Notes: generated by a model from the sequence alone, not told the origin. DNA of 64,000 nt from Roseovarius aestuarii (GCA_027214255.1 JAPWHL010000022.1:1-64000); one strand, 5' to 3'. Shown: positions 53,249 to 63,452, counted from the stretch's first letter. Numbers and translations are program-made.

Positions 53249-54130
53249 TTAGCCAATGGCCTGCATCACGGCCTGACCCAATTCGGCAGGGCTGTCGGCC
53301 ACGATGATGCCAGCGGCGCGCATGGCGTCGATCTTGTCCTCGGCGCCGCCTTTGCCACCGGCGACGATGGCACCGGCATGGCCCATGCGACGGCCCGGAG
53401 GGGCGGTGCGGCCTGCGATAAACCCGGCTGTTGGTTTCCAACGGCCCTTCTTTTTCTCATCGATCAGGAATTGCGCGGCTTCTTCTTCGGCGCTGCCACC
53501 GATTTCGCCGATCATGATGATGCTCTGAGTTTCATCATCTGCCAAGAACCACTCCAGCACGTCGATATGCTCGGTGCCTTTGATCGGGTCGCCGCCGATG
53601 CCCACAGCCGTCGATTGGCCCAGCCCCAGATCGGTTGTCTGCTTGACCGCTTCGTAGGTCAGTGTGCCCGACCGGCTGAGAACACCACAGCTGCCGCGCT
53701 TGTGAATGTGACCGGGCATAATGCCGATCTTGCAGGCGTCGGGCGTGATCACGCCGGGGCAGTTGGGGCCGACAAGACGGCTTTTGGAACCTTCCAGCGC
53801 GCGCTTGACGCGCATCATGTCCAGCACGGGGATACCTTCGGTGATGCAGATGATTACTTCCATTTCGGCGTCAATCGCCTCAAGGATTGAATCTGCAGCG
53901 AAAGGGGGCGGTACATAAATCACCGACGCATTTGCTTCGGTGACATGCTTGGCCTCGTGGACCGAGTTAAAGACCGGCAGGTCCAGATGGGTCTGCCCGC
54001 CTTTGCCAGGGGTCACACCGCCGACCATCTTGGTGCCATAGGCAATCGCCTGTTCGGTGTGAAACGTCCCCTGCGAGCCGGTAAGACCCTGACAGATGAC
54101 TTTGGTGTTTTCGTCGATGAGGACGGCCAT
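53249..54130 (-). CDS. sucD: Succinyl-CoA synthetase (ADP-forming), alpha subunit
   Basis: Makes ATP from succinyl-CoA together with SucC. The protein has 293 residues from the ATG at 54130 (GGAGCC upstream). CoA-binding [57 protein letters not shown] and the phospho-His site [13 protein letters not shown] are intact. The long frame to 54295 overlaps the small lipoprotein gene and is not the natural start. Confidence 0.97.
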   Translation of the reverse strand: MAVLIDENTKVICQGLTGSQGTFHTEQAIAYGTKMVGGVTPGKGGQTHLDLPVFNSVHEAKHVTEANASVIYVPPPFAADSILEAIDAEMEVIICITEGIPVLDMMRVKRALEGSKSRLVGPNCPGVITPDACKIGIMPGHIHKRGSCGVLSRSGTLTYEAVKQTTDLGLGQSTAVGIGGDPIKGTEHIDVLEWFLADDETQSIIMIGEIGGSAEEEAAQFLIDEKKKGRWKPTAGFIAGRTAPPGRRMGHAGAIVAGGKGGAEDKIDAMRAAGIIVADSPAELGQAVMQAIG

Positions 54131-54227
54131 GATGTGGCTCCTTGCGATTATGTTTTGGCAAAAACCCGCGCGATCCGGCGCGAGTCGAGAAATTCTGGTA
54201 AGGTCAGCTCCGATCGGATGAACGGGG

Positions 54228-54419
54228 TCACTCGCTCTCTTCTTCCAAACTAGGTTGATCTGTCTGTGATGACTTTGCCGTCCCAGTGACCACATAGGTC
54301 ACATGCGGTTCCGCCTGCGGCCCGTTGCGCACCGGAAAATCAGTGCGGAACAGGCCGCAAGCCGTCAGGGTTGTGATCATCCCGGCACACATCAGAGTTT
54401 TGATTGGCGTCAGAGCCAT
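54228..54419 (-). CDS. Small putative lipoprotein in the suc operon
   Basis: A 63-residue frame, [29 protein letters not shown]..., with a hydrophobic signal and lipobox LTAC (Cys21), then a polar, acidic end. It sits between sucC (4 bases) and sucD (98 bases). It could be an outer-membrane lipoprotein; no function is known. Confidence 0.55.
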   Translation of the reverse strand: MALTPIKTLMCAGMITTLTACGLFRTDFPVRNGPQAEPHVTYVVTGTAKSSQTDQPSLEEESE

Positions 54420-54423
54420 GGTC

Positions 54424-55617
54424 CTAACCCTTTACCGCCTTCACGATCTTTTCGGCACCATCTTTCAGGTCATCCGCCGCGATTACGTTCAGGCCGGAGT
54501 TCTGGATGATCTCCTTGCCCTTTTCAACGTTGGTGCCTTCCAGACGTACGACCAATGGCACTTTCAGCCCGACTTCCTTGACAGCGGCGACAACGCCTTC
54601 GGCGATTACGTCGCAGCGCATGATCCCGCCAAAGATGTTGACCAGAATACCCTTTACCTGTGGATCGGATGTGATGATCTTGAACGCCTCGGTTACTTTT
54701 TCCTTTGTGGCGCCGCCGCCCACGTCAAGGAAATTGGCTGGTTCAGACCCATAAAGCTTGATGATATCCATCGTCGCCATGGCCAGACCCGCACCGTTGA
54801 CCATACAGCCAATCTCGCCGTCCAGCGCGATATAGTTCAGGTCGTATTTGCTGGCTTCCAGCTCTTTGGGGTCTTCTTCGGTCGTGTCGCGCAGCTCGGC
54901 GATATCGGCGTGGCGGTAGACCGCGTTACCGTCAAAGCCCATCTTGGCGTCCAGACATTTCAGATCGCCCGCGTCGGTCACGATCAGCGGGTTGATTTCC
55001 AGCATCTCCATGTCTTTCTCGAGGAACAGCTTGTACAGCGTGCCCATCAGCGCGACGCATTGTTTCACCTGCTTGCCCTGAAGGCCCAGATTGAACGCGA
55101 TGCGGCGGCCATGGAACGCTTGATATCCCGTGGCCGGATCAATTGAGAAGCTCAGGATTTTCTCGGGCGTGCTTTCGGCGACTTCTTCGATGTCCATCCC
55201 ACCTTCGGTCGAACAGACAAAGCTGACGCGGCTGGTTTGGCGATCCACCAAAAGGGCCAGATACATTTCGGTTTCAATGCCGCTGCCGTCTTCGATGTAG
55301 ATGCGGTTTACTTGCTTGCCTGCCGGCCCGGTCTGCTTGGTCACAAGGGTGCGACCCAGCATACGCTTGGCTTCGGTTGCGGCCTCCTCGACCGACTTGG
55401 CCAGACGAACACCGCCAGCCTCGCCTGCACCTGCTTCTTTAAAGGTGCCTTTGCCGCGACCACCTGCGTGGATCTGCGCCTTGACGACCCAAAGCGGTCC
55501 GTCCATTTCGCCTGCGGCGGTCTTGGCTTCTTCGGCGCGCAGCACGACGCGTCCGTCTGACACCGGCGCACCGTAGGAACGCAGCAATGCTTTGGCCTGG
55601 TATTCGTGGATGTTCAT
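54424..55617 (-). CDS. sucC: Succinyl-CoA synthetase (ADP-forming), beta subunit
   Basis: The ATP-grasp subunit, 397 residues from [19 protein letters not shown]. It has [17 protein letters not shown] nucleotide loops, [48 protein letters not shown] and [19 protein letters not shown]. It is the first gene of the suc operon. A pair of TGTGATCACA sites lies 109-139 bases upstream. The frame is open 14 codons further (55659), but the ATG at 55617 matches the family. Confidence 0.97.
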   Translation of the reverse strand: MNIHEYQAKALLRSYGAPVSDGRVVLRAEEAKTAAGEMDGPLWVVKAQIHAGGRGKGTFKEAGAGEAGGVRLAKSVEEAATEAKRMLGRTLVTKQTGPAGKQVNRIYIEDGSGIETEMYLALLVDRQTSRVSFVCSTEGGMDIEEVAESTPEKILSFSIDPATGYQAFHGRRIAFNLGLQGKQVKQCVALMGTLYKLFLEKDMEMLEINPLIVTDAGDLKCLDAKMGFDGNAVYRHADIAELRDTTEEDPKELEASKYDLNYIALDGEIGCMVNGAGLAMATMDIIKLYGSEPANFLDVGGGATKEKVTEAFKIITSDPQVKGILVNIFGGIMRCDVIAEGVVAAVKEVGLKVPLVVRLEGTNVEKGKEIIQNSGLNVIAADDLKDGAEKIVKAVKG

Positions 55618-55725
55618 GAAACTGTCCCGTATTGATTTGGCTCGTTCAGATATACGCACAACGCTTACTCTTGTTTAAACGCTTTACCACCTGTTAGCGA
55701 CAATATGAGGTGAAATATCTGCATT

Positions 55726-55756
55726 TGTGATCACACGTTTTTGCCCTGTGATCACA
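55726..55756. promoter_or_regulatory. Two TGTGATCACA palindromes upstream of sucC
   Basis: Two perfect TGTGATCACA sites at 55726-55735 and 55747-55756, 21 bases apart (two helical turns). They lie between sucC and a divergent glycosyltransferase gene. A matching pair with the same spacing precedes sdhC. The compact palindrome lacks the 6-base spacer of a CRP site. A third half-site (AATCACAA) lies at 55786-55793. Confidence 0.7.
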
Positions 55757-55842
55757 AAAATGAGCCCCGCTATCCCTTGGCAGGGAATCACAACGCCATT
55801 AACGATTGTTCCAGATAACGATGGAACCGGGGACACCTTTTT

Positions 55843-56868
55843 ATGCAGGCCGCCACTTGGGGTATTGTGATGACCGTGCACGAACCGGCCCAGTTGGTTC
55901 TGGCAAATGTCGGTTGGCATCTGGGCACGGGGGCGTCCGAGATCCACGTCTATCTGGATGACCCCGATGATTCGGTGGCCGAACAGCTAGAGGCATTGGG
56001 CCGGGTTCGTATCATCCGGTGTGGCGATGCGCATTGGCATCGCACGGCCCCGTCCGGGCGTCGCCCGACAACGCATCGGCGTCGTCAGGGGCTCAACGCC
56101 AACCACGCGCTCAAACGCTGCGAAGTAGATTGGCTGATCCATCTGGATGCAGACGAGTTTTTGGTCCAGAAACGCCCGGTCGGCGAGGAGATGGCGGCCG
56201 TTCACGCGCTGGAATGCGAGCTGTACTTTCCCGTTGCCGAACGGATGTATCTACCGGGCCCTCAGGACACGATCTTCGACGGAGTGTTTCGCACCTGCAC
56301 CCGTTCCCAGCTGCGCCGTAGCGACGGAGTGGAAAATGATCGGCTTATCTATGGTGATCATGTGGATTGTCTGGACTTTGGGGTTCTGGGGCATTCAGCG
56401 GGCAAATGCGCGGTGCCGCGTGACGAAGGGTACCGTCTTGGCATTCACTGGTCGTTTCGTGGCGAAAGCCGCAAACGGTGTGACAGGTTTCGCAGCACCT
56501 CCACCCATCTTGTACATTTTGATGGGCTGACCCGGCTCCAATGGCTGACCAAACTACGTCGTTACACAGAATACGACAAAAAGGACTTCAACATCGCTGA
56601 CTACCGTCAGGCGCAGATTGATCTGGTCGCCAGCGTCGGCTCGGCTCCGTTCGGTTACCAAGTGCTGCATGACGAGCTGAAAGTGATCACCCCGGCGTTG
56701 CATGCGCGGTTGCGCGCGCTGGGATTGCTGTTTGAGACGCCCTTTGATCTGATGCCGGTGCTGCAAAAGGTTCTGGGCGAGCTTCCGGATTTCAGTGTGG
56801 CGGCATTTGACGCAGAACTACGCCGCCGCTTGCCCGAACGTACGGCGGGCCTGCCGTCGGCGGATTGA
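55843..56868 (+). CDS. Glycosyltransferase family 2-type protein
   Basis: A 341-residue cytosolic protein. WGIVMTVHEPAQLVLANVGWHLGTGASEIHVYLDD and CEVDWLIHLDADEFLV (DxD-type HLDAD) follow the GT2/GT92-like family of Rhodobacteraceae. C-terminal TRLQWLTKLRRYTEYDKKD is also typical. It would move a sugar to an unknown acceptor. It is inserted, on the opposite strand, between sucC and mdh. Confidence 0.85.
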   Translation: MQAATWGIVMTVHEPAQLVLANVGWHLGTGASEIHVYLDDPDDSVAEQLEALGRVRIIRCGDAHWHRTAPSGRRPTTHRRRQGLNANHALKRCEVDWLIHLDADEFLVQKRPVGEEMAAVHALECELYFPVAERMYLPGPQDTIFDGVFRTCTRSQLRRSDGVENDRLIYGDHVDCLDFGVLGHSAGKCAVPRDEGYRLGIHWSFRGESRKRCDRFRSTSTHLVHFDGLTRLQWLTKLRRYTEYDKKDFNIADYRQAQIDLVASVGSAPFGYQVLHDELKVITPALHARLRALGLLFETPFDLMPVLQKVLGELPDFSVAAFDAELRRRLPERTAGLPSAD

Positions 56869-56884
56869 CCCACAAAACGCAAAA

Positions 56885-56908
56885 GGCCCCGGCATTGCTG
56901 CCGGGGCC
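56885..56908. terminator. Bidirectional terminator between glycosyltransferase and mdh
   Basis: A perfect 10-bp stem, GGCCCCGGCA / TGCCGGGGCC, with loop TTGC. On the minus strand TTTT follows, so it best fits the end of mdh. Confidence 0.8.
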
Positions 56909-56930
56909 ATTGCAAGAAACATGTTCAGGG

Positions 56931-57914
<984 letters not shown>

Positions 57915-58029
57915 TTACAGTTGTGCACCTGCTATCCAATCACGGCCCGCTGTGCAAGATTCGACCGGTTAATGAGACCGTAACGGACCATTGACAATTG
58001 CGTGCTATGGTTGCTTGCCCCATCAAAAA

Positions 58030-58053
58030 GGGCCATCCGGTGAAGGATGGCCC
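58030..58053 (-). terminator. Terminator of the PRC-barrel gene
   Basis: A 9-bp stem, GGGCCATCC / GGATGGCCC, with a 6-base loop, followed by TTTTT on the minus strand. It lies about 65 bases after the PRC-barrel stop. Confidence 0.8.
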
Positions 58054-58118
58054 AATTTTCAGGCAGTTTTGTCAGGGCCTATCACCTCGGGCGCACTGCG
58101 TGCGCGCCTAAGCGACGG

Positions 58119-58964
58119 TTACCCTTCATAGTCAGGCATTGCTTCCAGCTCTTCTTCGCTCATGTCGACATAGACGCGCAGGTCGCCGCCGTTCGAATTT
58201 TGCAGGACTTGAAGCTGCTCAAAGGACAGGGCGACAGGTTTTTCACCCATCCCGAGAAAGCCGCCAACATCAATCACTGCGTCGGTCAGCGTGTCGCCGT
58301 CAATCAGGACATGCGAGATTTCGCCGATATGCGCATCGTTCACGTCATACACGGGCGCACCTTCCAAACCGTCCAGCGATGTGGCCGATACCATATCTAC
58401 AGTATTGTAGCCTTCGCGCTCCATATTGGGGCGCATCGCATTCTCCATTGCGGCAATCGTGCTTTCGTCTTTTGTCATTGCGCTATCAGTCGCATCATCT
58501 GGCGCGGCCTTCATCGAGTCATCATCCATCATCGAATGACGCTCGTACGCAGGGACGGTTTCCAAATCGGCACGGCTGGCCGAGACAACCAAAAAGCGGT
58601 CATCAGGATCGTCCTGATCGGTCAGCACGCGAATTTCGCTCATCTTGATGGCAACATCGCGTTCGCCGATGCCCAGAAAGCCACCGATGCCCAAAATCAC
58701 CGAGTCGACCTGACCATCTGTGTTGATCACCAGATCATTGACCTCGCCAATGTCGTCCCATTCACCTTCGGTGCCGTCTGTGATGGTGTCGCCGGTGGTG
58801 TAATCCTGCTCGGCGCGGTAGATGCGCATGCCGATCAGGTCACTGCCATAAAACTGGTCCGCACTGTGTTCGATAGTGCTGCTCCAATCGTAAGACTCTG
58901 ATTGAGCAATTGCGGCGGTCCCCATCGTCAGGGCAAGGGCGGTCGTTGTCAGAAAACGTTTCAT
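58119..58964 (-). CDS. Exported PRC-barrel domain protein
   Basis: A 281-residue protein with a signal peptide (MKRFLTTTALALTMGTAAIAQ). Two PRC-barrel-like modules follow: DLIGMRIYRAEQD...EVNDLVINTDGQVDSVILGIGGFLGIGERDVAI, and GAPVYDVNDAHIGEISHVLIDGDTLTDAVIDVGGFLGMGEKPVAL. A Met/Asp-rich linker (MMDDDSMKAAPDDATDSAMTKDE) separates them. The repeated GGFLG(I/M)GE motif suggests internal duplication. Periplasmic, function unknown. Confidence 0.88.
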   Translation of the reverse strand: MKRFLTTTALALTMGTAAIAQSESYDWSSTIEHSADQFYGSDLIGMRIYRAEQDYTTGDTITDGTEGEWDDIGEVNDLVINTDGQVDSVILGIGGFLGIGERDVAIKMSEIRVLTDQDDPDDRFLVVSASRADLETVPAYERHSMMDDDSMKAAPDDATDSAMTKDESTIAAMENAMRPNMEREGYNTVDMVSATSLDGLEGAPVYDVNDAHIGEISHVLIDGDTLTDAVIDVGGFLGMGEKPVALSFEQLQVLQNSNGGDLRVYVDMSEEELEAMPDYEG

Positions 58965-59121
58965 CGTATCCTCCAGAGTTTAGTTTTATCATGCGCTTAC
59001 GTGTCTTCTTGCGCTGTGATGGGTAAACACTGGAGGGCGATGTTAGTTCCGGACCCGGGGCGAAATTTTTATGACTAGGCGAAGTACCGCCTTGCGCCCC
59101 GGACGTGGTTGGCGGGATGCG

Positions 59122-59439
59122 TCAGGCGTCATGTTCCGGGGCGTTTGAGACCTTGGCCAATGTTTCGAATGCCTGACCGCTGGCCATCAGACAGGTGATG
59201 CCCGTGGCGGATGTGACGGTGATGGTCCAACTGCCTGTTGCATCAGATGCGAACACTTCGATGAGGGCGTTGTTCGCGCCCAGCCCGATGGATTGGCGTG
59301 TTTCGCCATATGAGCTGGCCAACCGTTCGACCACGATGGCGCGAGGCGCGCAGGGGCGCGGGATTTGCATATCTGCGGGGGCACGGGTTGCCGTGGCCAA
59401 CAGGGCGGCGGTGGCCATGCCGAGGATCATATGTTTCAT
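59122..59439 (-). CDS. Small exported protein, unknown
   Basis: A 105-residue frame from MKHMILGMATAALLATATRAPADM (signal peptide), then CAPRAIVVERLASSYGETRQSIGLGANNALIEVFASDATGSWTITVTSATGITCLMASGQAF. A pair of Cys residues could form a disulfide in the periplasm. I do not recognise a named family, although the pattern (ERLxxxYGE...EVFASxxTGSWTI) looks conserved among marine Rhodobacteraceae. A longer start at 59505 would remove the signal peptide. Confidence 0.7.
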   Translation of the reverse strand: MKHMILGMATAALLATATRAPADMQIPRPCAPRAIVVERLASSYGETRQSIGLGANNALIEVFASDATGSWTITVTSATGITCLMASGQAFETLAKVSNAPEHDA

Positions 59440-59654
59440 CTTGGTTCTACCCTTTGTAGGTAAGTGACCCCTGTCATTCGGTATGGCGCAACCTTGGCTA
59501 GGCACCCTTTAAGACCGGGTTAAACCGACGCGCGCAAAGACATGTGCGGCGCACCTATTCTGCGTTGCGGCGACAAAGCACTTGAAGGAAACGCGTGAAA
59601 AATGGCATTGGTTAGCGTGAAATGCACGATAACGGCTGACAAAGGAAACTGCCC

Positions 59655-60515
59655 ATGGATGCCGCGAACCACCCATTCCGCTCGGTGTTGTATATCCCCG
59701 GATCGAAAGAGCGCGCGCTGGACAAGGCGCGTACCCTACCCACCGACGCGATCATCTTCGATCTTGAGGATGCCGTTGCGCCAGATGCCAAGGCTGAGGC
59801 GCGCCAAACGCTGGCCAAAGCCCTGGGGGATGGGGGCTATGGCAACCGTATCAAAATCGTACGCATCAATGCGTTGACGACGGCATGGGGGCTTGAGGAT
59901 GTGCGCGTGCTGGGCACTGCGGGTGCGGATGTAATCCTGCTTCCCAAGGTGAACACCCGGTCAGACGTGGACAATCTGGCCGATCTTTTACCAGCAACCA
60001 TGCCAATCTGGACCATGATGGAAACCCCCGTCAGCGTCTTTAATGCGCGCGACATCGCTGCGCATGGCCGGGTGACGGGGTTGGTGACAGGCACCAACGA
60101 CCTGACAAAGGATCTGGGATGTCGTTCCCGCGCCGATCGCCTGCCCTTGATGAGCGCACTTCAGATGATCGTCATGGCGGCGCGTGCGGCGCGGATTATA
60201 GCGATTGACGGTGTCTACAACCAGTTTCGAGATGAAGAAGGGCTAAGGGCCGAATGCGAACAGGGGCGCGATCTTGGGTTTGATGGTAAAACATTGATCC
60301 ACCCCGCGCAGATCGAGGGGGCGAACATTGCCTTCGCACCCACAGCAGGTGAAATTGATCTGGCCCAACGTCAGATCGCTGCGTTCGAGGCAAGCCACGC
60401 GTCGGGGCAGGGGGTTGCCGTGGTTGATGGTGCAATCGTTGAAAACCTGCATGTCGTTGCCGCCCAACGGGTGTTGGCCAAGGCACGTGCGCTGGCTGAA
60501 ATGGAGGCGCAGTGA
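59655..60515 (+). CDS. mcl2: CitE-like malyl-CoA lyase/thioesterase (probable (3S)-malyl-CoA thioesterase, Mcl2)
   Basis: A 286-residue CitE/HpcH-fold enzyme. RSVLYIPGSKERALDKARTLPTDAIIFDLEDAVAPDAK (metal site Glu/Asp) and GKTLIHPAQIEGANIAFAP are family signatures. Short length and position next to nnrU, mch and sdh match R. sphaeroides Mcl2, which hydrolyses (3S)-malyl-CoA to malate in the ethylmalonyl-CoA pathway, rather than the longer lyase Mcl1. The assignment is by gene order and length. It is first of a four-gene plus-strand operon. Confidence 0.85.
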   Translation: MDAANHPFRSVLYIPGSKERALDKARTLPTDAIIFDLEDAVAPDAKAEARQTLAKALGDGGYGNRIKIVRINALTTAWGLEDVRVLGTAGADVILLPKVNTRSDVDNLADLLPATMPIWTMMETPVSVFNARDIAAHGRVTGLVTGTNDLTKDLGCRSRADRLPLMSALQMIVMAARAARIIAIDGVYNQFRDEEGLRAECEQGRDLGFDGKTLIHPAQIEGANIAFAPTAGEIDLAQRQIAAFEASHASGQGVAVVDGAIVENLHVVAAQRVLAKARALAEMEAQ

Positions 60516-61066
60516 TGGGCCTGATCCTTCTCGTTCTTGGGGTTCTGCTGTGGAGCGGGGCCCATCTGTTCAAGCGGCTTTCGCCCGATGCGCGGGTAAA
60601 TATGGGCGAAAAGGGCCGAGGTCCGATTGCGTTGAGCATTCTGGGCGGCATCGTGTTGATGGTTGTCGGTTATCGTATGGCCGATGGGGCGGTGTTTTGG
60701 GGGCGTAGCCCCGCGCTGGTGGGTATCAATAACATTCTGATGCTTCTGTCGGTTTACATGTTTGCGGCCTCCGGTGCCAAAACCGCGCTGGCTCGGCGCA
60801 TGCGCCATCCGATGTTAGGTGCGGTCAAGGTCTGGGCGTTGGCGCATTTGCTGGTTAATGGCGATGTCCCGTCATTTGTCTTGTTCGGCGGGATGTTGGC
60901 TTGGGCGGTTGTTGAGATGATCCTGATCAACCGCGCCAATCGTACGTGGACCCCGCCACCCCCTGCGCCGAAGCGCAAGGAAATCACCGCCATTGTGGCG
61001 ACTGTGATCGTTTATGGCCTTATCGCCACAGCGCATTATGCGCTGGGCTATCCAACCTTTGGGTGA
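60515..61066 (+). CDS. NnrU family membrane protein
   Basis: A 183-residue protein with about five hydrophobic helices: LILLVLGVLLWSGAHLFKRLSP, LSILGGIVLMVVGYRMA, LVGINNILMLLSVYMFA, VKVWALAHLLVNGDVPSFVLFGGMLAWAV and IVATVIVYGLIATAHYAL. It is the NnrU family, first known near denitrification genes and often of the NnrU/isoprenylcysteine methyltransferase type. The ATG at 60515 overlaps the mcl2 stop. Confidence 0.9.
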   Translation: MGLILLVLGVLLWSGAHLFKRLSPDARVNMGEKGRGPIALSILGGIVLMVVGYRMADGAVFWGRSPALVGINNILMLLSVYMFAASGAKTALARRMRHPMLGAVKVWALAHLLVNGDVPSFVLFGGMLAWAVVEMILINRANRTWTPPPPAPKRKEITAIVATVIVYGLIATAHYALGYPTFG

Positions 61067-61069
61067 GCT

Positions 61070-61273
61070 ATGCAAATTTACCGTTTCCTGACTGCCGACG
61101 ATACATCGGCCTTTTGCCACAAAGTGACCGAGGCGATGAACAAGGGCTGGGCGCTCTATGGCAGCCCGACCTATGCCTATGATCACGCCAACGGCGTTAT
61201 GCGCTGTGGGCAGGCCGTGACCAAGGACGCGCCGGGTGAATATTCCCCTGATATCAAACTGGGAGCGCAGTGA
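61070..61273 (+). CDS. DUF1737 protein
   Basis: A 67-residue protein. MQIYRFLTADDTSAFCHKVTEAMNKGWALYGSPTYAYDHANGVMRCGQAV is the DUF1737 pattern, a small domain with conserved Gly-Trp and TYAYD. It starts 3 bases after nnrU and ends immediately before mch, inside the operon. Function unknown. Confidence 0.88.
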   Translation: MQIYRFLTADDTSAFCHKVTEAMNKGWALYGSPTYAYDHANGVMRCGQAVTKDAPGEYSPDIKLGAQ

Positions 61274-62308
61274 ATGGCGACCAAGACCAATCCGGGACGG
61301 TTTTTCGAGGATTACACCGTCGGCGAAACCATCCACCATGCCGTACCGCGCACTGTGTCTGGTGGCGAGCGCGCGCTGTATCATGCGCTCTATCCTGCGC
61401 GTCATGCGCTCTATTCATCCGACGAGTTCGCGCGAGCCTGTGGCCTGCCCACTGCGCCATTGGACGATATCGCCGCGTTTCATGTGGTGTTCGGCAAGAC
61501 CGTGCCGGATGTGTCGCTGAATGCGCTGGCCAATCTGGGCTATGCAGAGGGGCGGTGGCTGCTGCCGGTCTATGAGGGCGACACCATTCGGTCGACTTCC
61601 GAGGTGGTCGGCGTAAAGCAGAACTCGAACGGGAAATCCGGTGTCGTCTGGGTGCGCACCAAAGGGTTTAATCAGCGTGATGATGTCGTGTTGGATTACA
61701 CGCGCTGGGTGATGGTGCGCAAAGGTAATCTGGACGCGCCCGCGCCCGAGACCGTCATCCCGACGCTGAAGGCGGCGTTGGCGCCAAGCGATCTGGTGGT
61801 GCCTGCGGGGCTTGATTTCACCGATTATGATTTCACCCTCGCGGGGGAGACACACCGTTGGGGCGATTATTCCGTGGGTGAGGTGATCGACCATGTCGAT
61901 GGCGTCACCGTGGAAGAGGCCGAACATATGATGGCCACACGCCTGTGGCAGAATACCGCCAAGGTGCATTTTGACACTGGTGCGCGCCCCGACGGGCAAC
62001 GTCTGATCTATGGCGGGCATGTAATTTCCATGGCGCGCACGCTGAGCTTTAATGGCCTGGCGAATGCGCAGATGGTTGTCGGCCTGAACGGCGGCGCACA
62101 TGCGAACCCCTGCTATGCTGGTGACACGATCACCGCATGGTCCGAGGTTCTGGACAAGGCCGAAACAAAGGCCCCCGGCGTTGGCGCGCTGCGCCTGCGG
62201 CTGGTGGCGACCAAGGGCGGAACGGCGGGGGATTTGCGCGGCGAGGACGGCAAATACCTGCCCCATGTTCTGCTGGATCTGGATTACTGGGTGCTGATCC
62301 CGATGTAA
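61274..62308 (+). CDS. mch: Mesaconyl-CoA (beta-methylmalyl-CoA) hydratase
   Basis: Interconverts mesaconyl-CoA and beta-methylmalyl-CoA in the ethylmalonyl-CoA pathway. The protein has 344 residues with two MaoC/hot-dog halves: GRFFEDYTVGETIHHAVPRTVSGGERALYH, and DYSVGEVIDHVDGVTVEEAEHMMATRLWQNTAKVHFD with GGHVISMARTLSFNGLANAQMVVGLNGGAHANPCYAGDTI. Length and gene neighbours match R. sphaeroides Mch. It begins one base after the DUF1737 stop. Confidence 0.93.
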   Translation: MATKTNPGRFFEDYTVGETIHHAVPRTVSGGERALYHALYPARHALYSSDEFARACGLPTAPLDDIAAFHVVFGKTVPDVSLNALANLGYAEGRWLLPVYEGDTIRSTSEVVGVKQNSNGKSGVVWVRTKGFNQRDDVVLDYTRWVMVRKGNLDAPAPETVIPTLKAALAPSDLVVPAGLDFTDYDFTLAGETHRWGDYSVGEVIDHVDGVTVEEAEHMMATRLWQNTAKVHFDTGARPDGQRLIYGGHVISMARTLSFNGLANAQMVVGLNGGAHANPCYAGDTITAWSEVLDKAETKAPGVGALRLRLVATKGGTAGDLRGEDGKYLPHVLLDLDYWVLIPM

Positions 62309-62365
62309 TGGATCTGAGGTGCCGCCCCCTTTCATGGGGCGGTTCAAGCGGCACCGGCGGGCATT

Positions 62366-62390
62366 GGGTATTTTCGCCAAGAAAAAATGC
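62366..62390. repeat. Dispersed Rhodobacteraceae 3'-UTR motif, third copy
   Basis: GGGTATTTTCGCCAAGAAAAA then ATGC. Related copies lie at 18548-18570 (GGGTATTGGCGCCAAG...) and 24638-24663 (GGGATATTTTCGGCCAGAAG). All three are just after gene ends. Confidence 0.55.
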
Positions 62391-62494
62391 GGGCGGGTGA
62401 TTTTCGCCTAATTCCAAGTGATTTGATCGGAATTATGGCTTTGATTCTTTGGTCCGCGCCGCACACTGCCGAATACGTTGCGAGGTGGTTAATT

Positions 62495-62525
62495 TGTGAT
62501 CACAAGGCAAATTTCAGTGATCACA
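62495..62525. promoter_or_regulatory. Two TGTGATCACA-type sites upstream of sdhC
   Basis: TGTGATCACA at 62495-62504 and AGTGATCACA (one mismatch) at 62516-62525. They are 21 bases apart, the same spacing as the pair upstream of sucC. They end about 143 bases before the sdhC start. Confidence 0.7.
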
Positions 62526-62668
62526 AAAGCGATTTCTGCGCAAATATACCATGAAAATGCACCATAATGGGCTGTGCATCCGCGCGCAGGCGGTTACAAC
62601 ACTGAAAAGCTCGGACCGATCGCGCAGGCGCGCTTGTTCGGGCGTGGATTTGGGAAAGGACCGAATGC

Positions 62669-63052
62669 ATGGCTGATGTGAACCGGGGCGATCGCCCGTT
62701 GTCACCGCATCTGACAATTTATCGCCCGCAACTGACCTCGATGACATCGATCCTGACACGGATCACCGGCAATGCGCTGTTGGTCGCGATGTTGCTGATC
62801 GTGTGGTGGTTTCTGGCTGCGGCCAGCTCACCTGAATATTTTGCCATTGCCAATGGCGTATTGACCAGCTGGTTTGGCGATCTGGTGCTGTTTTTGTCGC
62901 TCTGGGCGCTGTGGTTTCACACACTGGCAGGCATCCGCCATCTGATCTGGGACACTGCAGCTATGCTGGACATCGGGCAGGCCGAGATGCTGGGCAAATG
63001 CGTTATTGGTGGTTCGGTGGTGTTGACCATCCTGACCGTGATTATCATCTGA
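62669..63052 (+). CDS. sdhC: Succinate dehydrogenase cytochrome b556 subunit
   Basis: A heme-b membrane anchor of complex II, 127 residues. RPLSPHLTIYRPQLTSMTSILTRITGNAL (quinone-site Ser/Arg) is followed by TM helices and FHTLAGIRHLIWD carrying the heme His. First gene of the sdhCDA operon (sdhB would follow outside). AAAGGA about 9 bases before the ATG. Confidence 0.96.
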   Translation: MADVNRGDRPLSPHLTIYRPQLTSMTSILTRITGNALLVAMLLIVWWFLAAASSPEYFAIANGVLTSWFGDLVLFLSLWALWFHTLAGIRHLIWDTAAMLDIGQAEMLGKCVIGGSVVLTILTVIII

Positions 63053-63062
63053 GGGGCTGACA

Positions 63063-63434
63063 ATGCGCTATCTGACAGACCGCAAACGCGCAGTTGGCCT
63101 TGGATCGGCTAAATCGGGCGTTCACCATTTTTGGGCCATGAAGGTCAGCTCGGTCGCGCTGCTGATCCTGATCCCGTTGTTCGTGTTCACCTTTGGCCCG
63201 ATCCTGGGCGAAGACCACGCAACCGTGATCGCCTATTTCGCGCGCCCCTTCCCGGCGATTGTTGCCGCGCTGACGATTGTCGTTGGCTTCAAGCATTTTA
63301 ATGACGGCGTTCAGGTATTGATCGAGGATTACGTCCACGGCACCGCCCAAAAGGTGTCGATCATCGCGCTGACCTGCCTTTCCTATGCGGCCATGGCGAC
63401 GGGCCTTTTCGCCATCGCCAAGATTGCCCTTTAA
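63063..63434 (+). CDS. sdhD: Succinate dehydrogenase membrane anchor subunit
   Basis: The second anchor, 123 residues with three TM helices: VSSVALLILIPLFVFTFGPIL, IVAALTIVVGFKHFNDGVQVLIEDYV (conserved His-x2-Asp-Gly-x-Gln) and IIALTCLSYAAMATGLFAI. It begins 10 bases after sdhC. Confidence 0.95.
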   Translation: MRYLTDRKRAVGLGSAKSGVHHFWAMKVSSVALLILIPLFVFTFGPILGEDHATVIAYFARPFPAIVAALTIVVGFKHFNDGVQVLIEDYVHGTAQKVSIIALTCLSYAAMATGLFAIAKIAL

Positions 63435-63452
63435 GACCGGAGAACCTGAATA

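Larger units (their letters stand above)
62309..62668. other. Intergenic region upstream of sdhC: hairpins, dispersed motif, operators
   Basis: It contains overlapping alternative hairpins (GGTGCCGC/GCGGCACC at 62318-62355, and CCGCCCC/GGGGCGG at 62322-62342) that end the mch transcript. The dispersed motif GGGTATTTTCGCCAAGAAAA follows at 62366. Two TGTGATCACA-type sites lie at 62495-62525. No gene is seen. An AT-rich run with ATATACC and CATAAT near 62543-62567 probably holds the sdh promoter. Confidence 0.7.

Noticed and set aside
55726..55756. CRP/FNR-type binding sites
   Set aside because: TGTGATCACA has no 6-base spacer between half-sites (CRP) and is not TTGAT-N4-ATCAA (FNR).
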